This document shows positions 36,401-44,960 of a stretch of DNA of 64,000 nucleotides, piece after piece. The notes under the pieces were generated by a model. That model was not told where the DNA came from. It made no database searches and worked only from the letters and a program-made list of their open reading frames with translations. This stretch comes from Acanthochromis polyacanthus (lineage: Eukaryota > Chordata > Actinopteri > Pomacentridae): NCBI RefSeq assembly GCF_021347895.1, contig NC_067129.1, positions 33,889,690 to 33,953,689 of the forward strand. Reading direction: 5' to 3'. Within the stretch, counting starts at the first letter, position 1; each line of letters begins with the position of its first letter. Made by a program: the position numbers and the translations under genes.

Positions 36401-38433
36401 CAAGTTAGCGACTGAGCTGCCGGATGCGGAGCTGCGACGCACTCTCTGGGTAAACACCAGCGATGAACGAAGATAAAACTGACTATGAAGTGTTGAAAGC
36501 TCACTCAGCAAATTCACATTTCTGAGCTGCAGATTTAGTAAACTGCCGTGCTGTCTGTTCTACAACTCAGATAACTTGTTCTGTTTAATTAATCTGGTTA
36601 TTTAACTTTCTCCTTAAAACTTTCTTTCACAGTCTCTGGTAGCGTTTCCCAAACTCAAGCGGCAGGTGTTGTTGTACGACCCGGTGGTGTCTTCGCCCAA
36701 AGACTTTGCAGAAGGAACATTATTCTACGTCAACCAGGAGTTTTCTCTCATGTGAGGCGCTTTAAAGTCAATATGACCCACTTTTCTTCACAGTTTTGCG
36801 TATTGGTGGTTTAAATTGAACATAGAGGAATTTTATTAGGAATTTTTTTGCCAGTTCAGCTGTCTTTAATATAGCTTTTGCTATTTTTAGTTCTTAATTT
36901 GAATGTTGGGTTTAGCAGTTGGACAGTTTAGCTTTCACCTGGATGTCTCCTGTAATGTTTGATTCACAGTTCTTAAACTTAAGAGAGCGTTTAAAGAGGG
37001 AAACTTTCCTGATGTACTTTTAATGTGCTTTTTCCCAGTGTGGCAGAAAAATAACATTTGTTTATAGTGTAAATTTAAATGAAACTTAACCCTTTACGCT
37101 TCAGTGCGTCGTAGGTGTACCGCCGGCGGTACACCTACTAATTTGCATAGGAATTTCAAGAATGTCCGACGGCTGCAAACCCGATTATACAAACACTATA
37201 CGCCGATGGAAAGCTTAGATTCTCATGAATCCGCCGGTATAAACCACTTTCAGATGTGATTACCACAGCGGGTGAGAAAAACACATTTGTCCGACAAAAA
37301 CAAATATTCATCCATCCGTTCTCTATACACGGCTTCAACGCACACAGCGCGACTCACATTTCCGGGTTCATTATTACACACAAAAAAAAAGATTCCACAA
37401 AAACCGGCCATAATCCAACCTTTTACATCCAGACAACACAAGCCAGTAAACTATTTTGTCCAAAACATGTCTTGAAGTCGGTATAAAATCCACGAATCGG
37501 TCGTTTTCAAGGAAATGCACCTCGCGATGCGCGTCCAATATTCCCTGTATTTTTCGTAATTTTTTTTATTTAAAAATAGAATATTAGCGATTTTTTTGTA
37601 CTGAAAACGGCTGGAATTGACTGAAGCTTAAAGGGTTAAAGAAGTGGGAGTGCAGAGGGAGGTTTTGTAGTGGTGGAGTCTTTATGGCTGGTAGATTCCT
37701 CTGTTATTTTTAAACCACTAGTCAGTTGTATTTGTATGTGATCAAACACCATATCCATCCCAGCAATAAGACTTCTGTGAGCGACTGCAGTGATTATTCT
37801 TTGTTTTGTTCATTTTTGCATGTACACCTACTGTAGATGTAGAAACTGTACACTGACCCAGAACTTCTGTTTTTCCTTTTTAAAATTAAATTTACAGAAA
37901 AAACTCAAAGGTTCAGAAAAGGGGGAAGATTAACCTGATTGGTCGGCTGCAGCTCACCACGGAGCGAATGAGAGAGGAGGAGAACGAAGGCATCGTCCAG
38001 CTCAGGATACTAAGAACACAGGTATGGAGATGAGCTCACAGCATGCCGGTGGAGATGCTGCTGCTCCCTCCTACTGTGAATAAATGCTTTCCCACCACAG
38101 AGCTTCAGCAGACATCTGTGGTCATATTTGTTTAAACTTACGGGCTGCATAGTAATCCATCTGTCTCACAGCGCGCTTTCTGTCCCACTTTTTTTGTTGT
38201 TTTTTCCCCACACCTTTCTTTTCTTCTCCCACGTCCAGGAGGCCATAATCCAGATCATGAAGATGAGGAAGCGCATCAACAACGCCCAGCTGCAGACGGA
38301 GCTGGTGGAGATCCTAAAGAACATGTTTTTACCACAGAAGAAGATGATCAAGGAGCAGATCGAGTGGCTGATAGATCACAAGTACATAAAGCGGGATGAG
38401 ACGGATATAAACACCTTCATCTACATGGCATAG
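12448..38433 (+). CDS. cul5: cul5, cullin-5 ubiquitin ligase scaffold (19 coding exons, gene span)
   Basis: Scaffold of CRL5 E3 ligases. The N-terminal cullin repeats hold elongin B/C with a SOCS-box substrate receptor, and the C-terminal domain holds the RING protein RBX2/RNF7. Nineteen exons with GT-AG borders join in frame to 780 residues, the human length as I recall it, and are nearly identical to human CUL5 throughout. Visible landmarks are MATSNLLK at the start; Leu52-Trp53 in VCLWDDKG, reported as part of the receptor-binding face; the cullin-homology region from about 390; and IIQIMKMRK with the NEDD8-acceptor lysine at 724 in the winged-helix end, which closes NTFIYMA. No frame break is present. 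It lies head-to-head with slc35f2, as its mammalian counterpart does. Teleosts may have two cul5 copies; which one this is cannot be told here. Confidence 0.98.
13170..15520. repeat. Diverged local tandem repeat family in cul5 intron 1
   Basis: The same strings recur in order four or five times: gattaaagtgtaaag, gcaaatattgctgtcctctg, tttactgaaacacaac, ttttatttaggaatatcc and gcatgaactg. The ttttattta block is at about 13,190, 13,530, 14,669, 15,058 and 15,487. Copies are about 340-430 bp apart and well diverged. A different interspersed repeat (13,622-14,545) has landed inside one copy. Confidence 0.75.
13622..14545. repeat. Interspersed repeat inserted in the intron 1 tandem family
   Basis: Starts caatttgattttatttatat followed by agcgccaattacagt, and includes aacaggaagaaaccttgagc, cccatctgccgctggc, ggaaggttttaagcctggtt and cattctacttttagaaattc. 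I recognise these as parts of a repeat widespread in spiny-rayed fish, but I do not assign its class. It carries no intact gene. Confidence 0.65.
15740..16050. repeat. Interspersed fish repeat (gattaat/agttgatt type)
   Basis: Carries gattaattgatcagttcttt, gccagaaaatagtgaaaaat, cagatggcatcctcaagtgt, ggaatcagacaattttgac and tcaaaatagtcggcgatt in the order of a familiar short fish repeat. Probably non-coding. Confidence 0.5.
16051..18595. other. Remainder of cul5 intron 1
   Basis: AT-rich intron. Short pieces near 17,370-17,890 (gactgcagctgatggtt, gattaactgataatttcagc) resemble the repeat at 15,740. No exon-like open frame was supported. Confidence 0.4.
18596..18705 (+). CDS. cul5: cul5 coding exon 2
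   Basis: Residues 9-45 (NKGSLQFEDKWDLMRP to WFDLF-S), acceptor ttccag, donor gtaagt. This is the start of the first cullin repeat. Confidence 0.97.
18801..18900 (+). CDS. cul5: cul5 coding exon 3
   Basis: Residues 45-78 (DVHAVCLWDDKGPAKIH to FIKQAQA), acceptor tacag, donor gtaaga. Contains Leu52-Trp53 of the substrate-receptor face. Confidence 0.97.
18901..20301. other. cul5 intron 3, first part
   Basis: No coding or mobile sequence that I can name. Weak similarity to repeats near 19,990-20,110 (ggctccagactaactttctc, a start seen in some fish repeats). AT-rich. Confidence 0.35.
20302..20628. mobile_element. TTAA-bounded MITE with long internal hairpin (cul5 intron 3)
   Basis: Left end TTAACCCTCCTCTTGACC and right end GGTCAATTTGAGGGTTAA give short inverted ends, with TTAA at each border as in piggyBac-type insertion. 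The middle holds a near-perfect hairpin (20,393-20,484) with 17-bp perfect core arms. It is non-coding. The piggyBac assignment rests on the TTAA and CCC/GGG ends only. Confidence 0.6.
21129..21398 (+). pseudogene. Element ORF copy, plus strand
   Basis: Ninety codons from MSDYDSDDEY to a stop at 21,396. The acidic Tyr/Asp-rich start and YLYEPEYTEAEIHQMELERA are shared with the minus-strand copy. After about residue 42 the sequence (GQRSGSLVQYKVIKFNQ) no longer matches, so the C-terminal part was replaced or lost. Function unknown. Confidence 0.5.
21472..21774 (-). pseudogene. Element ORF copy, minus strand
   Basis: One hundred codons with the same start as the plus-strand copy, then an Arg/Glu-rich run and DKWWCTCFKCEIMPTEGE. 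The expected further cysteines (a C-C pair after MPTE) are missing, so the domain is truncated. A CT-dinucleotide run near 21,645-21,658 encodes the RERERE part. Confidence 0.5.
21797..23368. other. cul5 intron 3, last part
   Basis: No coding sequence supported. Open frames on both strands near 22,360-22,780 overlap and lack any family resemblance. Confidence 0.35.
23369..23545 (+). CDS. cul5: cul5 coding exon 4
   Basis: Residues 79-137 (RVLSHQDDTALLKAYIVEW to NVEDSIVRK). The acceptor is tttctaag, the donor gtgagg. Confidence 0.97.
24019..24160 (+). CDS. cul5: cul5 coding exon 5
   Basis: Residues 138-184 (LMLDTWNESIFSNIKNRL to VIGVRESY). Acceptor ctgcag, donor gtgaga. Confidence 0.97.
24710..24934. 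mobile_element. Tc1/mariner terminal fragment (cul5 intron 5)
   Basis: Contains ttctaatgctacattgtgtt, agctaatggtgttgaaaggc and gatgattagaaaacccttgt, then ends with gggtgaccccaaacttttga and acggtaatgta. This is one terminal region of a Tc1-type fish transposon. The transposase part and the other end are missing. Confidence 0.65.
25480..25960. repeat. Interspersed repeat with (AC)n tail (cul5 intron 5)
   Basis: Contains gtgacccctgtgaccttgac, ccaagtttgattatcctgac, cagagatatcttgaacggac, an AC run at 25,863-25,881, and cagccagataccgaagcgaa followed by tgcagtaacccc. These are strings of a dispersed fish repeat with a variable microsatellite inside. Class not assigned. Confidence 0.5.
26069..26214 (+). 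CDS. cul5: cul5 coding exon 6
   Basis: Residues 185-233 (VNLCSNPDDKLQIYRD to GVQNYMKY). Acceptor gagcag, donor gtgagt. Confidence 0.97.
26215..27559. other. cul5 intron 6
   Basis: AT-rich, nothing recognised; no conserved open frame. Confidence 0.35.
27560..27640 (+). CDS. cul5: cul5 coding exon 7
   Basis: Residues 234-260 (ADSKLREEEKRALRYLET to CNSVQA). Too short to stand out as an open frame alone; placed by the acceptor aaccag, the donor gtgagt and matching phases. Confidence 0.96.
27641..28356. other. cul5 intron 7
   Basis: Mostly plain AT-rich DNA. Positions 28,125-28,215 (gaagccaggctagctgtttc, atgctaagctaagctaaaga) match a short dispersed fish repeat; a TGTG run lies at 28,068-28,077. 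Confidence 0.4.
28357..28450 (+). CDS. cul5: cul5 coding exon 8
   Basis: Residues 261-291 plus one base (LMECCVNALVTSFKETI to KRNETE). Acceptor tcccag, donor gtgagt. The open frame runs on into the intron but only this part is conserved. Confidence 0.96.
28451..30323. other. cul5 intron 8
   Basis: No recognised repeat and no supported exon in 1.9 kb. Confidence 0.35.
30324..30454 (+). CDS. cul5: cul5 coding exon 9
   Basis: Residues 292-335 (KLHLMFSLMDKVPSGIEP to MVASAETITS). Acceptor tcacag, donor gtgagt. Confidence 0.97.
30455..32003. other. cul5 intron 9
   Basis: No recognised repeat and no supported exon in 1.5 kb. Confidence 0.35.
32004..32111 (+). CDS. cul5: cul5 coding exon 10
   Basis: Residues 336-371 (DSEKYVEQLLTLFNRFSR to FLTARDK). 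Acceptor tcacag, donor gtgagt. Confidence 0.97.
32204..32268 (+). CDS. cul5: cul5 coding exon 11
   Basis: Residues 372-393 (AYKAVVNDATIFKLELPM to KQKG). Acceptor ttgcag, donor gtaaga. Confidence 0.96.
32360..32492 (+). CDS. cul5: cul5 coding exon 12
   Basis: Residues 393-437 (VGLKTQPESKCPELLANY to EEIEAKLKEV). Start of the cullin-homology part. Acceptor ctgcag, donor gtacgt. Confidence 0.97.
33091..33770. repeat. Minisatellite in cul5 intron 12
   Basis: Positions 33,097-33,300 hold about four nearly identical 44-bp units (attaagaccctacaatgtca, then ttaattatgtaaatttatct, then aaat). From 33,300 to 33,770 the same themes (taagac.ctacaat, attaattatgtaaattta, gactaattta) recur at about 60 bp with strong decay. 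This is a young core next to an old degenerate array. It ends about 180 bases before exon 13. Confidence 0.9.
33953..34084 (+). CDS. cul5: cul5 coding exon 13
   Basis: Residues 438-481 (LLVLKYVQNKDVFMRYHK to NMVEWLR). Acceptor ttgcag, donor gtacga. It begins about 180 bases after the intron minisatellite. Confidence 0.97.
34417..34540 (+). CDS. cul5: cul5 coding exon 14
   Basis: Residues 482-522 plus one base (EVGMPADYVNKLARMFQD to NKLALP). Acceptor aacag, donor gtaaac. Confidence 0.97.
34541..35291. other. cul5 intron 14
   Basis: Holds a short run of agctt/tagctt units at 34,723-34,752 inside sequence like the dispersed repeat seen in intron 7 (in opposite orientation). Nothing else recognised. 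Confidence 0.4.
35292..35467 (+). CDS. cul5: cul5 coding exon 15
   Basis: Residues 523-581 (ADSVNIKILNAGAWSRSS to HWHHLMSNGI). Acceptor ctgcag, donor gtgagt. Confidence 0.97.
35468..36287. other. cul5 intron 15 with a possible Tc1-type end
   Basis: Sequence around 36,060-36,093 (actggagagttctaaaactt, ttgaccagtagtgca) resembles the outer end of a Tc1-type transposon. No other part of such an element is clear. Confidence 0.35.
36288..36449 (+). CDS. cul5: cul5 coding exon 16
   Basis: Residues 582-635 (ITFKNEVGQYDLEVTTFQ to DAELRRTLW). Acceptor ccccag, donor gtaaac. Confidence 0.97.
36633..36751 (+). CDS. cul5: cul5 coding exon 17
   Basis: Residues 636-675 (SLVAFPKLKRQVLLYDP to VNQEFSL). Acceptor tcacag, donor gtgagg. 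Confidence 0.97.
37086..37639. mobile_element. piggyBac-like MITE, copy 1 (cul5 intron 17)
   Basis: Bordered by TTAA on both sides. The inward ends are CCCTTTACGCTTCAGTGC on the left and, in reverse complement, CCCTTTAAGCTTCAGTCA on the right. The length is 554 bp including both TTAA, with no transposase. The sequence matches copy 2 at 52,486-53,032 closely along its whole length and in the same orientation. It includes a perfect 28-bp palindrome (37,111-37,138) and an atccatccgttctctataca piece like the LINE tail at 11,545. Confidence 0.85.
37898..38021 (+). CDS. cul5: cul5 coding exon 18
   Basis: Residues 675-716 (KNSKVQKRGKINLIGRLQ to IVQLRILRTQ). Acceptor ttacag, donor gtatgg. The intron before it carries a complete piggyBac-like MITE. 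Confidence 0.97.
38239..38433 (+). CDS. cul5: cul5 coding exon 19 and stop
   Basis: Residues 717-780 (EAIIQIMKMRKRINNAQ to INTFIYMA, stop TAG). It holds Lys724 in IIQIMKMRK, the site where NEDD8 is attached in this family, and the final winged helix. Confidence 0.98.
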   Translation, partial: EAIIQIMKMRKRINNAQLQTELVEILKNMFLPQKKMIKEQIEWLIDHKYIKRDETDINTFIYMA

Positions 38434-39373
38434 CACAGCACATTAGGATGACTTGTGTTGACTTTGGTTTCAGTGGATCAGGCCTGATGGACACTAGAAT
38501 ACTTCCAGGCTCCCCGTCCTCTAAAAAAAACAAACAAACAATAAAAAACACAAAAAAATCCAGTCTTGTGCAGGGAGGCATGAATTTAAGACTGAGACCT
38601 ATTTAAAAAAAAAAGTGGAACTTCCTGCCTTAAAGTTGTACAAAGAAAAAAGATAAACGCAGTGGGAGTCTGCACCAAGTGGTCATAACTGTTTTTAGTT
38701 GAAGGGAGTTTCCTTTGCTGTCCAGATGAAGCTGTTAAATTGTGAACGGTCCGTTTTTGATGCCATGGTGTGTCATCTGGGCAGCTACTGCGACACTCCT
38801 GCTTGCACAAGTCTACAGGCATGCTGACAGGAAAAGCTGAGGAACTCAAAATATCTGCAGTCCGGTTTTAATCCACGTCAAATCCAGATCATCTGAACCT
38901 CGAACAAAACGCCGCCCTCGTCCCCCCTGAAAAGCGACGCTGCTATAACCCAGCTAGTTGGTTTAATAACGGGGGCCGTGACGCCGTCGTGACTCTCTGC
39001 GGTCACAGTTAACGTGATCAAACACTTAATCCGGACATTCAAAGTGTATAAAAAGCCAGATAAACACTTCACAGTTTGCAGGACTGAACCAGACGGCAAT
39101 GTAGAGCCAACTGTAAAGCCTCTGTCTCTGGGTCAAAATGAGAATGTGGGGGGAAGTTAGCATATTGCTAAAATCCAGAATCGGAGGACCTTTTACCAAA
39201 TGCACCCAGGGACAGAGGTGGAGTCGCAGCCGGAGCTCAGCTCATGTTTGCAACAGTCCTCTCTTCTGCAGGAAGCCTGGGAGAGAAGGCTGAGGTCAGT
39301 ATTACATGTGGTAAATACTACAAGTCAAAGCTATAAGAGAGTGTACCATGAGATGTGAATAATGAAATGATTA

Positions 39374-39379
39374 AATAAA
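39374..39379 (+). terminator. Candidate cul5 polyadenylation signal
   Basis: The first clear AATAAA after the cul5 stop that is outside an A-rich run, about 940 bases downstream. An earlier A-rich stretch near 38,525-38,560 contains caataaaaaa and is an alternative. Confidence 0.35.
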
Positions 39380-41594
39380 CAGCACCTTATTATAAAACGA
39401 TATGCAGGCTTGTCATTCGTCTTAGTTCAGGTAAACAAAGTCGAGAAAAGTTTTGTAGAAGCCCTCCAGCATTTTTACATACATTGTCACATTTGTGTAA
39501 AGTGCTTAAAGCCAAATTTTTGCCATTTTTAGAAAACAAAAGGTATAAAAATTTGCCAAGCTTGTGAGGGGCAGTCAAGAGAAAACCACAAGCTTTAATG
39601 TCTGGCTTTGTATTTAGGATAAAGGTTTTCAATTTCAATATCCAAATCCATCTGTGTGGTCTGGACAAAGCCTATAAATACACCGAAAGTCTAAATATGT
39701 TCCTGTTCATAGTAGTTTCCCGTCCAAGCTGGCATAGAGTTGATGCTGAATCTGCTTTCTCTGCCCTCGGGTTTAAAAAGATTATTTTTACATGTTCTTT
39801 TAATTGATTGCTTTTCAAAAGCTGCGTATGTTCAGAGGATGCTCAAATCTTCAGCCAAGCATAAGGAGACCTGCTGTGTGAGTTACTGAACAGCTACCAA
39901 TTGTTTTATTCTCTCAAAGTATCACTGGCCACATGGTTTTACCGCCACAAACGTTTTACTGTAGCCCATTTAAAAGGATGATATAAATATTTAATACATT
40001 TGTAAGCGGATCCTGTACTATTTTGCGATCCATTGTCTGGCTATACTTCAGCCTCCACTTATGAGTGCCAGCAAACTTATTGACATTTATGCTAACAAAC
40101 ACTGTTTTGGTCGATTCATCATTAATATAAAGCTAATTTATAGTATATGATGTGATCATCTAAGTACTGAATATTTTAACCCTCTGAACCTTAAGCAGTT
40201 TTTTTGCTCCCACCACCTTTTTACTCACTGTGTACTCATTTTTTCTCTGCAATATGAAGTCCTGTACCTCTATGGAAACAACAAACATGACTAGAAGAAT
40301 TCAAAAATGCATGTTGTGTATTATGGCCAAGTTATAATGCCATACATTTACAAAAAAAAGGAAGAAGAAAGCTGAAAGTTGATTTTCTTTATTTTAGAAA
40401 AATTTAAGAAAAAAATCTTTAAAAATTAAATCGTGTGTTTTTCCACATGCCTACAATACTGTAAACAATTACTGTGTGCTATAGATATTTAATCATTTAT
40501 ATTATTTTGTCACCTGTCTGTGGGTTGCAGAGGAGTCAGTCATGACTTTTAAGTTGAGCTGAGGAGTGCAGAATTTTTTAGTTTTTAAAGGATCTCGCCT
40601 GAGCACATAGTTTATTTTTGGCAATTTTCTAAAACAATGTCATTTCACAGCTTTGGAATCTCGAAAATGAATGGCACTCATCGTCTAAAGACCATGAATA
40701 TCTGCTAGTTTAGCCGGTAATCACTCAAACTAATGTATGTCAGCGCAGAAAAACATATTTACTTGAATCAAACCTCAATTAAAATTGTATTTTGTAAACT
40801 TTTGCACATCTGCAGTGATATTTCTAAGCTGCACCATAATCCTAGGATTCATACTGCCATGTAACAAGAAGCAACATTTAAATTGTGGCGGCTGAACAGC
40901 AGATGGAGCCAGAGCTTCAACAAAGAAATGCAGAACAAGTAGCAAGTGCACAAAAATGTCAGGTAAATGAAGAAGCTTTGTTATCTAGGGATATCCAGCG
41001 CTGTGGAATTATTATTCTTACTATAGATGCCATAATAATGGACTAATGCAGTAAGATAACCTTGACATGTACTATTTTTGATCACTTTTGATATATTAAG
41101 TAAATTTAAACTATTGCTCAACTGAAATTTATAATTCAGGGGTTACAGCATAATATTTTGGTTTTAAAGTAAATTATTTTCTTTGGACTTTGTGTCACAT
41201 TTGTTATATAAATACACAGTTGTATTAAAAGTACTGTAAGGCCAAGAAACAATCACAATATCGACATTTACTTTCAGATTGTAGGTCAGAAATATTATAT
41301 GAAATAAAATTTAGTGAAGCTTTTGCTTTCTGGCAGTGGAGACAGATTTAGTTGTGCTATGCTCTCACTGAGTCTTGTTTTTGCTATACGTTATTTTTTT
41401 TTATTTCTCAGCAGAAATATAAAAACAAACCTGACTGGGATTATTTTTCAGCTCTGTATTCTCAGGTGTTGCATCCAGCAGGAAGAAACAGACGCAAAAG
41501 GCTGTAATTAGGCGGATAGTTTTTTCTTAATTACAGCATATTGCATCCTCTTGTTATTTGTGACAAAGGGGATTACGGCAGGCCTGTTAGCTGA

Positions 41595-41604
41595 GCGCAT
41601 GCGC
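41595..41604. promoter_or_regulatory. NRF1-type palindrome in a CpG-rich spot
   Basis: GCGCATGCGC, the core of the NRF1 recognition sequence, followed by actgcggctgaagcgacgac. It is an isolated CpG-rich patch in AT-rich intergenic DNA. It may mark a promoter of an unseen transcript or be chance. Confidence 0.35.
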
Positions 41605-42727
41605 ACTGCGGCTGAAGCGACGACCACAGTCGTGAGGGAAATGTAGGAATTCCTCTTGGTACTGTCAAAATAAAAGGGATAGAGGACTGTTTCAAATAGT
41701 GTCATTAAAAGAGAGGAGTTAAAATTTTCAACACACCTTTAACAGCCAAAACATTTTGAAATTCTGGACCCCAAATGAATGAGTGAATGAACAAATAAAT
41801 CAATACATAAATTAAAGTGTAATATGGATATCCTTCAGCACCAAACTAAATATGTGTGTTTAAAATCATCGGCATTAAGGTCCAAAATACAAATTAACCA
41901 CTTGCCTCTTTTTTTATACTTAAACCAAAAATTTTTTGGCCACTGAGAGGCACCAGAAAATGGGAATTTGACAAAAAACAAGAACAAAACAAAATAAAAC
42001 AAAACTGATGGAACACTTCTTGTTATTGCTCAGTTTATACTGTACTTGCATGCAGCTGCTTTTATATGGATCAGTCATAATGTGCATGATGTAGTGCATT
42101 AAAAATTATAAACATTAAAGTATTGATTCTGAGGTTTATGCTGCAAATGTTTGAAATGTAGAATATCCTTGTTTATATTTGGAAATTAGACTTTAACGTA
42201 ATTCCCATATGCAAAAAACAAAGAAATGATCTCTTTGCATCAGTCCTTATGTATTTGCCTTCTCTATGCCTTAGATTACGACCCATTCGTCATTTATTTT
42301 AACTACGGCTGAAATGATAATTGTGATATTTGGGATATTTTTCTGCTTTATGTTCTGTAGAGGAAAAAAGTTTTCCTATCAGCACATATTGGACAGCAAA
42401 CATGTAGGTAACAATATATCTATGATGGCTCAAGACCAGCCAACAATATTGGCCAACAAACATCAGGTGGATTTTTTACTTGTTATGTAGCTTTAAAGGC
42501 CCACTTCAACTCCTATGATGCAGTTTTCCATCTGCCAAAAGGGATTGCATCTTCATATATTGTGACTGAATATTACTAATATATTGAAATGACTTGACCT
42601 TATTATCAGGGGTTACATTTTAAAGATTATATCTTGTAGGATAATTGCAGGTAAGTCATAATTCATTATTTCTAACATAAAACCCATCCACAAATTATGT
42701 TAATGACAGTCTTAAACAGTACCTGGT

Positions 42728-42897
42728 CAACTCGTGCGTATTCAAACTTGTGGGTATGCAAGGGTTAGGGTTAGGGACGACAATTCAGCAACTGCCAGTG
42801 GTTTATAAATCCATGTTTGATCACCATAAATAAATAATAAAACACTGATTTTACATTCACTCAATACACACGAGTTTGCATACGCACGAGTTTGCCA
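42728..42897. repeat. Inverted repeat enclosing a telomere-like TTAGGG run
   Basis: Imperfect arms of about 30 bp (left 42,729-42,760, right about 42,864-42,896, sharing tacgcacgag and cacgagtttg forms) enclose agggttagggttaggg at 42,761-42,776. It may be a small palindromic mobile element; no target duplication could be assigned. Confidence 0.55.
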
Positions 42898-44960
42898 GTA
42901 TCCGTCTAGACAAGGATAATAAACATACTAAACACACATAACCTAAACCACACAAACAATGCTACAGTATTCGTTTATAGTACATTCAAGTTTAACAAAA
43001 ACACATTTCTGCTTTAGCCACGAACATAAAGGTACATGTATTTGTATGTTATGACTTTTGGACTCAGATAAAATCAGACGTAAATGTGTATACAGTTGTA
43101 ACAAGAAAAGTGCAATCAGTTCCTGGCACCTGTTAGCATCAAACGAGCTGCAGTTAAACGTGTTGGCGAACATTTCTCTTCTCGTTTACACACGGAACAG
43201 ACACTCACCACCATCGAAATTAAGTTACAGTTGTGCTTCTGGTCTCCTGGAAAACGTAAGTCCAATATTAATTCCGCTTTTTTGCTCCGACTTTGTGAAC
43301 TGCCAAAGAAAACATTGGACGCTTTAGCTGCTAACGTTAGCTGCTAAATGCTACTAGCGCGTCAGTAAGCTCGGTGCTAATTTTAGCAGCCTTTAGTTGC
43401 ATAGCAGGTAACATCTAAAAGATTTATTTAAGCTTTTTCGCTGTTAACAGCTGAAATTAAGGAAATTAACAGTAACATTACAGCATGGACAAGCAAATCA
43501 AGCTAACTCACGTCCCAGATATGATGAGAGTCAACTACTCAAGTAAAACTATTGATAGGGAGACTTAATCAATTAACTGAAGTAGAAATGCACGTTTGGC
43601 ACAGCTTAGTGCATTTCAAAGTGATTTTAGATGACCCATAACCTGTGTACACATGCTAAAATTTTTGGTTGTTTTCAAAGCCAGACCCAATTAATAACCT
43701 CACCATTTAGTGGTAAGATGGTGCACATACATCTCCGTTGTGCTTAAAAATATCAAGTTATTATTGCTTTAAATATTGGGGCAAAAAAAAATCTAATTGC
43801 ACTATTTTGTATCACTTTACCATTCATATCAAATGCTTAACGGGAAAGGCATGACACTGCGACCTAGTGACAACTTCATTGAGAAAAAATTAAAGGATAT
43901 TTGATGAAAAAAACTGTTTATGATACCACTTCCTGCATCAAAATGAAGGAACTTACTACCCTCTTTGACTAGTGAATCTTTCTTCACTTAAAAAAGTGAA
44001 GAAAGATTATGTTTGTGAAATGGATGAAACTTGTCATATCATGGACAACAAAAACCATTTTACTAGTAATATTGTGTCAAGGGTCTTTCTTTATATTTAC
44101 TAATAAGCACAGATGCATTAAATTATTTTCCATGTTCTGTCTTAAAGTCAGAAAGAAATGCAGCTTTTGTAATACAGAAACCATAGAAGACATACTGAGA
44201 AAAACAGAAACGGTGACATTGAGGATGTTTTGTTCTACTTCTCCTTGTATTATTTACAGAATTCAGTTTCTTGTGATTTTTACAGCACTGTGTGCAGAAT
44301 AAATCCTACCTTGAGTGTGTTTTGAACAGATATTGGCATATTCCTCATCTTTCAAAACATAAACCTTAATTTGTACAAAAATATACACCTTTTTTTGGTT
44401 TGGGTTATTTGCAGTCATCCAGGTTATGTTACTTCTAAGCGTTACGGTAGAAGGCAACTGGACTCATCTTTTTTTGTCGTTGGAGATGTTTCACCTGTCA
44501 CCCTGTCAGATTCCACTTGTTAAAGGTTGTTAAAACACTTAAAATCACTTAAAAATGTATTCAACTGCACAAAAACATCAACACAGAGCAGAAAGGAAAA
44601 CGAAGATAGTGAGTTTTATTACAAGAATAATCCAAGACCATTTAATGTACTGTGAAGCTATAGCTGTGATACATCTTCAAGAACCAAATAGAGAAGTCCA
44701 GTCACCTTCTACCGACACTCTATGGATTCACATGACCTAAATGACTGATAATCTACACAGACAACCCTCCAAAAATAGATATTTTTCACAAGTCTGGTCT
44801 ATAAATGTATGTTTCAAAGTTACAATCCTTTATTCAGCTTTATAAAGCTTCTCTGATTTCTGAGATGAAGTACAATCCTAAATGTGTTTTCAGCTGAATT
44901 TCATTTGCTTGTTACTTAGCTATTGTGACCTTTTTTGTTGGATTTTACATTTATATTTAC
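42898..44960. other. Intergenic DNA
   Basis: No supported gene. Positions 43,180-43,420 are less AT-rich, with gctaacgttagctgctaaat, and with an AAAAC|gtaagt donor at 43,253. This could be a non-coding first exon, but there is no other support. Confidence 0.3.

Larger units (their letters stand above)
38434..42727. other. cul5 3' UTR and intergenic DNA
   Basis: No coding exon supported. The first kilobase is the likely cul5 3' UTR. The rest is AT-rich, apart from a short CpG-rich spot at 41,590-41,625 (see the regulatory entry). No ACAT1-like coding, the next gene in mammals, was seen. Confidence 0.4.

Noticed and set aside
40195..40215. A ttttaaccctctgaacctt start like another TTAA-type MITE
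   Set aside because: No matching right end was found downstream, so it cannot be supported as an element.
43200..43420. A hidden first exon of another gene, from the donor at 43,253 and the less AT-rich composition
   Set aside because: A single donor motif is weak evidence; no acceptor partner or coding similarity was found.
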